Shown one piece after another: positions 59,496-64,000 of a stretch of 64,000 nucleotides of DNA. A program made the position numbers and the translations under genes. The stretch is from an uncultured Acidaminococcus sp. GTDB lineage: Bacteria > Bacillota > Negativicutes > Acidaminococcales > Acidaminococcaceae. The stretch is taken from NCBI GenBank assembly GCA_905213155.1, contig CAJMHI010000001.1, positions 26,697 to 90,696 of the forward strand, given 5' to 3'. Under the pieces are notes generated by a model. It had not been told where the DNA came from. It did not search any database and saw only the letters and a program-made list of their open reading frames with translations. Position 1 is the first letter of the stretch; each line of letters opens with the position of its first letter.

Positions 59496-60017
59496 ATAGC
59501 AAAAGAAGAATTGCGGATTAATGAGGAAATCCGCGCACGAGTCGTCCGTGTGAATACTGTGGACGGGGAACAACTGGGGATTATGGAAATCCATGAGGCG
59601 ATGCGTCTGGCTGACAAACGTCATATGGATCTGGTAGAAATCGCCCCAGGTGCCAAACCTCCGGTCTGCCGGATTATGGATTATGGCAGATATCTGTATG
59701 AACAGCAGAAAAAAGAAAAAGAAGCACGGAAGAAGCAAAGGATTATCGACGTGAAGGAAGTTAAGTTGCGTATCCGGATCGAAGATCATGACTTTGACGT
59801 GAAAACCAAGCATGCCATCCGCTTCTTACAAGGCGGTGACAAGGTAAAAGTCACCATTATGTTCCGGGGCCGGGAAATGACCCACCCTGAACTGGGTGAA
59901 CAATTACTGAATAGAATGGCTGAAAAGCTGCAGGATATTGCTACTGTGGAAAGAAAGCCAAAACTGGAAGGACGCAACATGATTATGATTGTTGCTCCCA
60001 AAAGTTCTAAATCATAA
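59496..60017 (+). CDS. infC: translation initiation factor IF-3, AUA start
   Basis: A 173-residue IF-3, matching the usual length only if it starts at the ATA at 59496, read as Met: AKEELRINEEIRARVVRV follows, which is the normal IF-3 N-terminus. GGGAGG lies 8 bases upstream; the GTG at 59487 abuts that site and the TTG-like codons further upstream give an unlikely N-terminus. IF-3 selects against non-AUG starts and so represses its own mRNA; AUU or AUA at infC is the known basis. The N- and C-terminal domains are joined by a Lys-rich linker near residues 75-90. Confidence 0.95.
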   Translation: MAKEELRINEEIRARVVRVNTVDGEQLGIMEIHEAMRLADKRHMDLVEIAPGAKPPVCRIMDYGRYLYEQQKKEKEARKKQRIIDVKEVKLRIRIEDHDFDVKTKHAIRFLQGGDKVKVTIMFRGREMTHPELGEQLLNRMAEKLQDIATVERKPKLEGRNMIMIVAPKSSKS

Positions 60018-60032
60018 GGAGGAAATCCAATC

Positions 60033-60230
60033 ATGCCGAAGATGAAAACCCGCAGATCTGCTGCTAAACGTTTTAAAGCGACCGCTACTGGTGAATTCAA
60101 GCGTAGTAAGGCTTTCCGGAGCCATATCCTGGAACACAAATCTCCTACCCGCAAGAGAAACCTGCGCAAAGCGGCCCTGGTTCATAAGACGGACCATGAA
60201 CGCGTTGCTAAGATGTTGCCCTACGCGTAA
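60033..60230 (+). CDS. rpmI: 50S ribosomal protein L35
   Basis: A 65-residue basic protein, [20 protein letters not shown] at the start, the standard L35 sequence, with [16 protein letters not shown] in the second half. AAGGAGG precedes the ATG. It lies between infC and rplT, the conserved gene order, and is regulated with them by the leader. Confidence 0.97.
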   Translation: MPKMKTRRSAAKRFKATATGEFKRSKAFRSHILEHKSPTRKRNLRKAALVHKTDHERVAKMLPYA

Positions 60231-60260
60231 GCAGACAAAAGGTAAGGAGGAAATTGTACC

Positions 60261-60614
60261 ATGGCAAGAATTAAAGTCGGCGTAACCGCCCATAGACGTC
60301 ATAAACATATCCTGGCTCTGGCCAAAGGCTACAGAGGATCCAAGAGCAAGCTGTTCAGAAAAGCCAATGAGACCGTAATGAAGGCCCTGATGTATGCCCG
60401 TCGTGACCGCAGAGCCAAAAAACGGGAATTCCGCAAACTGTGGATTGCCCGGATCAATGCCGCTACCCGGATGAACGGACTGTCCTACAGCCGTTTCATG
60501 AATGGTCTGACCAAAGCCGGTGTTGTACTGGATCGTAAGGTCTTGGCAGATATGGCTGTGAACGATGCAGCCGCTTTCACCAAATTGGTAGAAACTGCTA
60601 AAGCAGCACTGTAA
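60261..60614 (+). CDS. rplT: 50S ribosomal protein L20
   Basis: A 117-residue L20, needed for early 50S assembly. The N-terminal basic arm has [23 protein letters not shown] near residues 11-33, and RLWIxRINAA (here [13 protein letters not shown]) follows near 62. L20 also binds its own mRNA leader to shut down the operon; the attenuator at 59373-59462 is the likely target. AAGGAGG precedes the ATG. Confidence 0.97.
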   Translation: MARIKVGVTAHRRHKHILALAKGYRGSKSKLFRKANETVMKALMYARRDRRAKKREFRKLWIARINAATRMNGLSYSRFMNGLTKAGVVLDRKVLADMAVNDAAAFTKLVETAKAAL

Positions 60615-60626
60615 GAAATATTACTT

Positions 60627-60659
60627 CTGGTATCTGTTTATACAGGTACCAGTTTTTTT
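60627..60659 (+). terminator. intrinsic terminator after rplT
   Basis: CTGGTATCTGT and ACAGGTACCAG pair with one T-G wobble around a 4-base loop, followed by seven T. Confidence 0.9.
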
Positions 60660-60670
60660 ATAAAAAAGTA

Positions 60671-60699
60671 TTGCATAAAATTCTTGAAACGTGTATAAT
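60671..60699 (+). promoter_or_regulatory. promoter for the orphan amino-acid-binding lipoprotein
   Basis: TTGCAT and TATAAT with a 17-base spacer, about 50 bases before the start codon. Confidence 0.8.
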
Positions 60700-60748
60700 C
60701 ATTCTATAAAAATCGTATAAAGATTTATTTAAAAGGAGAGAAACCAAT

Positions 60749-61540
60749 ATGAAAAAGATACAATGGATTCTAGGGACGCTGGCGGCAGTGAGCCTCTTTG
60801 CTATGGTCGGATGCGGCAGTGACACCAAAACAGCAGAAGCGCCAAAAGCAGATACGGTAAAAAAAGAAATCGTAGTGGGGACCAATCCCAGCTTTGCCCC
60901 CTTTGAATTTACCGATCAAAAAGATGGGAAAGTGATGGGATTTGATATCGACATGATCAATGCCTTGGCCAAAAAAGCCGGGATTGAGAAAGTAACTATC
61001 AAGAGCATTGGCTTCGACGGATTGATTCCTTCTCTGGAATCCGGCAATATTGATGTGGTTATTACGGGGATGAGCATTACCGATGCCCGGAAACAAAAAG
61101 TCAATTTCACCGATCCCTATTATGAATCTGGCCTAATGGCCATCGTCCGCAAAGATAATGAGGCGATCAAGGGCCTGGACGACCTGAAAGGAAAAACCAT
61201 TGCGGTACAAATGGGGACGGTAGGGGCGGATGCCGCTGCTAAAATCCAAGGGGCCAAGGTCAAGACCTTTGATAGCAGCGATCTGGCCTGTCTGGAGCTG
61301 AAAAATGGCGGATGCGATGCCGTGATCAGCGATCTGCCTGTTCTGCAGTACTTCTTAAAACAAGGTGGTAGCGCCTATGCCAAGAGCGTGGGAGAACCTC
61401 AAAAAGGCGACTTCTACGGCATTGCCACCAACAAAAAAGACAAAGCCCTGGGTGATGCCTTAAATAAGGCCCTTGCCGATATGAAAAAAGACGGCTCCTA
61501 TAAGCAACTCTACGAAAAATGGTTTGGTGCAGAAAAATAA
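60749..61540 (+). CDS. orphan polar amino acid substrate-binding lipoprotein
   Basis: A 263-residue family 3 solute-binding lipoprotein. The lipobox is FAMVGC with Cys near residue 24. VGTNPSFAPFEF, GFDIDMINALAKKAG, VVITGMSITDARKQKVNFTDPYY and GTVGADAAAK follow in the usual order. It resembles the binding protein at 32364 closely in length and motifs. No permease or ATPase gene is next to it; promoter and terminator show it is monocistronic. It may deliver a different amino acid to the transporter at 33157-34534 or to one encoded elsewhere. Confidence 0.94.
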   Translation: MKKIQWILGTLAAVSLFAMVGCGSDTKTAEAPKADTVKKEIVVGTNPSFAPFEFTDQKDGKVMGFDIDMINALAKKAGIEKVTIKSIGFDGLIPSLESGNIDVVITGMSITDARKQKVNFTDPYYESGLMAIVRKDNEAIKGLDDLKGKTIAVQMGTVGADAAAKIQGAKVKTFDSSDLACLELKNGGCDAVISDLPVLQYFLKQGGSAYAKSVGEPQKGDFYGIATNKKDKALGDALNKALADMKKDGSYKQLYEKWFGAEK

Positions 61541-61606
61541 TTTTATGAGAAGGCACTTGGGAGTTACCCCGCTGGCTGTGACCAGGGGCCTCCTGGAAAG
61601 AAGCAA

Positions 61607-61635
61607 CCTCCTGCCTGTGAGCAGGGGGCTTTTTT
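61607..61635 (+). terminator. intrinsic terminator after the binding-protein gene
   Basis: CCTCCTGC and GCAGGGGG pair (one T-G) around a 6-base loop and are followed by six T. Confidence 0.85.
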
Positions 61636-61636
61636 G

Positions 61637-61665
61637 TTGATAGAAAAAATGAATCGGGATATAAT
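61637..61665 (+). promoter_or_regulatory. promoter for the sirtuin gene
   Basis: TTGATA and TATAAT with a 17-base spacer, starting one base after the preceding T-run. Confidence 0.78.
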
Positions 61666-61705
61666 ACCAGTTATGGGTAGAAAACTTTAAGATAGGAGAT
61701 GTATT

Positions 61706-62668
61706 ATGGCCTATTTTTCCAGTTCCTTGGAAAGGGGCGTTGCTGGACGCGCCTATTCCTACGGGGAACAACTGCATATTTTGAAAAAAGAGATCGCCAA
61801 AGCGGATGCGATCCTGGTGGGGGCGGGTAGCGGCTTATCCACGTCTGCCGGGTATGTATATACGGGGGAGCGTTTCCAAAAGTATTTTTATGATTTTGTG
61901 CAACAGTATCACTTCCCAGATATGTATACGGGGGGATTTTATCCTTTTCCCACACAGGAAGCGTTTTGGGGCTATTGGTGCCGGTATATCTGGATCAACC
62001 GGTATGCGCCAATTCCCAAGCCTAACGTATTTCATGATTTGAAAGAGCTTCTTACCGATAAGGGATATTTTGTGCTGACTACCAATGTGGATCACTGTTT
62101 TCAGCGGACAGGCTTTGGCAAGGAACGCCTTTTCTATACACAAGGAGATTACGGCTTATTTCAAAGTAGTCGGTTTTCCTGGGGCTCTGTGGCAAAGCAC
62201 AAAACCTATGATAATGAAGCAATAATCCGCAAGATGCTGGAAGCAGAAGGCATTACCATCAAAAAAGATAACGCACTGCAAATGCCAGCTCCCGGGAATC
62301 TAAAAATGACCATCCCCACCGCACTGGTACCTTTCTGTCCGGATGAGAAAAATGCGGCCATGACGGTGAACCTCCGCAGCGATGATAAATTCGTAGAGGA
62401 TGAAGGTTGGAACGCAGCGGCAAAACGGTATGACGCTTTTACGGAGCGAAATAGGGGTACCAAGACCCTTTATTTGGAATTGGGCGTGGGCTGGAATACC
62501 CCTAGCATTATCAAATATAACTTCTGGCAGAGCGTGGCGGATAATCCCAGGGCGTTTTATGTGTGCATCAACGCCAAGGATGCCCTTTGCGGCGAGAACA
62601 TCGTGGACCGAAGCCTTTGCATCCAAGAAGATATAGGCAAGGTTCTGCACGATGCAGTTACTTTTTAG
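61706..62668 (+). CDS. class-M-like sirtuin (SirTM-type), putative protein ADP-ribosyltransferase
   Basis: A 320-residue sirtuin-fold protein. GAGSGLSTSAGY near residue 39 is the NAD-binding loop. TTNVDHCF near 130 holds the Asn and Asp of the active site, and YTQGDYGLFQ follows with Gln 19 residues after the Asn, where deacetylating sirtuins have His. N-x-D plus Gln at this spacing is the SirTM pattern, and VNLRSDDKFVEDEGW near 220 also fits. In relatives this class ADP-ribosylates lipoylated GcvH-like protein. The two CxxC zinc pairs are mostly lost: only one Cys remains in the region. No macrodomain, gcvH-L or lipoate ligase gene is adjacent. Confidence 0.82.
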   Translation: MAYFSSSLERGVAGRAYSYGEQLHILKKEIAKADAILVGAGSGLSTSAGYVYTGERFQKYFYDFVQQYHFPDMYTGGFYPFPTQEAFWGYWCRYIWINRYAPIPKPNVFHDLKELLTDKGYFVLTTNVDHCFQRTGFGKERLFYTQGDYGLFQSSRFSWGSVAKHKTYDNEAIIRKMLEAEGITIKKDNALQMPAPGNLKMTIPTALVPFCPDEKNAAMTVNLRSDDKFVEDEGWNAAAKRYDAFTERNRGTKTLYLELGVGWNTPSIIKYNFWQSVADNPRAFYVCINAKDALCGENIVDRSLCIQEDIGKVLHDAVTF

Positions 62669-62759
62669 AATATAGTTCAACTCTCCTAATTACGAATGCA
62701 ACAGAATATGATATAATAAAGCGAAATATATTTATTTGTTGTAAAGGAGATGCGGAATT

Positions 62760-63788
62760 GTGCCTATTATGCAACCTGCAAAAAATATTAAAAAGATGAT
62801 TGTCCTGTCACTTTTGGTGGGCAGTGTAGGAGCTCTGCCAGTACTGGGATTGGCTGCTGCGGTCAATCCGTATTCTACGGTAAAGACGGTACAGCTATCG
62901 GGAGAGGCAGAACAACAATATATTGCTGATAAGACGACAGCCGTATTTTCTGCTGCCAATGCAGCTCCTCGCAATCTGGACCCGGCAAAATACGTTGTTC
63001 CTAAAGGCTGGAAACAGGAAGTCCTGAAAATGAACGGCGTATCTGTAGAAAAATATACTCCTGTCAAAAAGACAAATCGGACAGTGTTTTTTATCCATGG
63101 CGGCGGATATGTAGGGGCACTCCATGACCGCTATCGGGACTGGGGGATTCATCAGGGCGAATTGGCCGGCAACGCCACAGTCTTGGAACTGGACTATCGG
63201 GTAGCGCCGGCGCATTTATACCCCGCTGCCCTGGATGATGCTGTAAAGGCCTATACGGGACTTTTGCAGGCGGGGTATGATCCTTCCCGGATGGTACTTA
63301 TTGGGGATTCTGCGGGGGGAAACCTGGCGTCTGCCCTAGCCGTTTACCTGCGAGATCACAAAATTCCTATGCCGCAGTCCATTGTTTTGATTTCGCCGTG
63401 GACGTATATGGGAAATGGGATTCCCTCTCACAAAAATAATTTCACCAAAGACCAGATCCTGGGGCAAAAAAATACCCGCTTGGTTAAAGAAATTGAAGAT
63501 CCTACTTATCCTAAAGGCGGGGATGTGACCGATCCGTATCTTTCTACGGCTTATGCGGATTTGACCGGGCTGCCTCCCATGCTGATTACTGCAGGCGGCA
63601 ATGAACTCTTGCTGGATGATGCAGCGCTTTTGGCGGCCCATGCCAAGGCAGCAGGCGTCACGGTACAATTTACGATCTATCCTGGCATGTCCCACGACTG
63701 GACCATTCTTTTGCCAGAACGCCCGGAATCTAAGGCGATGAATCAGGAGATTGCCAAATTCATACAGACCTATAGCAAACAACACTAG
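62760..63788 (+). CDS. exported alpha/beta hydrolase, HSL-type esterase
   Basis: A 342-residue esterase of the hormone-sensitive-lipase group. A signal peptide or anchor spans residues ~10-35. The oxyanion motif is HGGGYVGA near 116, the nucleophile is Ser in GDSAGG near 181, and the Asp and His are expected in the LLLDDA segment near 283 and SHDW near 312. It should hydrolyse small acyl esters outside the inner membrane. The start is GTG, 10 bases after AAAGGAG; an ATG at 62769 is further from it. A TATAAT at 62712-62717 may be its -10 box. The last ~210 bases of the window after this gene hold no supported feature. Confidence 0.9.
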   Translation: MPIMQPAKNIKKMIVLSLLVGSVGALPVLGLAAAVNPYSTVKTVQLSGEAEQQYIADKTTAVFSAANAAPRNLDPAKYVVPKGWKQEVLKMNGVSVEKYTPVKKTNRTVFFIHGGGYVGALHDRYRDWGIHQGELAGNATVLELDYRVAPAHLYPAALDDAVKAYTGLLQAGYDPSRMVLIGDSAGGNLASALAVYLRDHKIPMPQSIVLISPWTYMGNGIPSHKNNFTKDQILGQKNTRLVKEIEDPTYPKGGDVTDPYLSTAYADLTGLPPMLITAGGNELLLDDAALLAAHAKAAGVTVQFTIYPGMSHDWTILLPERPESKAMNQEIAKFIQTYSKQH

Positions 63789-64000
63789 CTGTCTGCTATG
63801 TCATTTAGATATGCTGAATACCATGATTGGCATTGTACAGGAGAGATTTTCTTTTGTAAAATAAAGCCGTGCAGTTAGGATGAATGTGAAAAGCAGGTTT
63901 TGTTTTAAAGTGGGTTATAACCCCATTTGCCAAATCATGTGGTTCAGGAGACCAGCTATGAAAAATCAAGCAAAATTTAGCCCATAATTACTTTCTCGCA

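Noticed and set aside
63938..63957. CAGGAGACC near the window end, resembling the B12 box of cobalamin riboswitches
   Set aside because: The other conserved cobalamin-riboswitch blocks (GCCACTG, CCCGCAACTG, GGGAAG and AATCC regions) are not found in the ~200 bases before it, so a 9-base match is probably chance. The palindrome GGGTTATAACCC at 63912-63923 and the 9-codon frame at 63958 also lack support.

Overview
The window reads as a chromosomal segment of an anaerobic, glutamate- and carboxylate-using member of the Negativicutes, most likely Acidaminococcaceae. This is an inference from gene content: a Na+/glutamate symporter, polar amino acid ABC transport, a TctABC system, CtsR, long HPF and csaB beside ftsEX. 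No rRNA or other marker is present to prove it. Base composition is close to even by eye, coding density is high, and no tRNA, rRNA, CRISPR array or intact insertion sequence was seen.

Layout. 1-5.2 kb: a pterin/folate operon (PTPS-folE2-folP-folK), a membrane protein, a family 2 glycosyltransferase and a small secreted repeat protein. 5.2-9.1 kb: a LysR regulator divergent from a Gfo/Idh/MocA oxidoreductase, then a YfcC-type permease. 9.1-15.5 kb, minus strand: lexA, an SsuABC/TauABC-like ABC transporter and tctCBA. 15.7-17.3 kb: a DUF438/hemerythrin-like/PAS protein behind a CRP/FNR-type dyad. 17.3-18.4 kb: a small accessory patch with a shortened phage-type replisome-organiser gene, low-complexity repeats and a cluster of GAAC/GTTC palindromes. 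18.4-30.6 kb: phosphoglucomutase, then miaB-mutS-mutL-methyltransferase-miaA, xerD, a polysaccharide-deacetylase-like protein and htpX. 30.8-35.2 kb: gltS, a three-gene amino acid ABC transporter and hpf. 35.3-47.4 kb: secA, prfB and an envelope/division run (DUF5693-csaB-ftsE-ftsX-M23 protein-S41 protease-degenerate histidine kinase). 47.4-50.6 kb: an aminotransferase, ctsR and radA. 50.6-55.6 kb: a two-gene McrBC-like predicted defence module plus a 54-codon ORF. 55.7-59.3 kb: TPP-riboswitch-controlled thiS-F-G-H-tenI. 59.3-60.7 kb: infC-rpmI-rplT with an attenuator leader. 60.7-63.8 kb: an orphan amino-acid-binding lipoprotein, a class-M-type sirtuin and a secreted esterase.

Strongest leads: (1) the McrBC-like pair with a large unassigned N-terminal region and the small trailing ORF; (2) a histidine-kinase-shaped protein that has lost the phospho-acceptor His, the N-box Asn and the G1 box, at the end of the ftsEX/hydrolase/protease run; (3) a SirTM-like sirtuin keeping the N-x-D and Gln active-site pattern but lacking the zinc-ribbon cysteines and any linked macrodomain; (4) a PTPS with a combined CExxHGH motif that can explain the absence of folB; (5) infC starting at AUA behind an attenuator; (6) a dyad on the lexA -35 box and a different palindrome array at the phage-like gene.

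Start codons were chosen by Shine-Dalgarno spacing and several differ from the longest reading frame. All promoters, operators and RNA structures were found by eye and are predictions.
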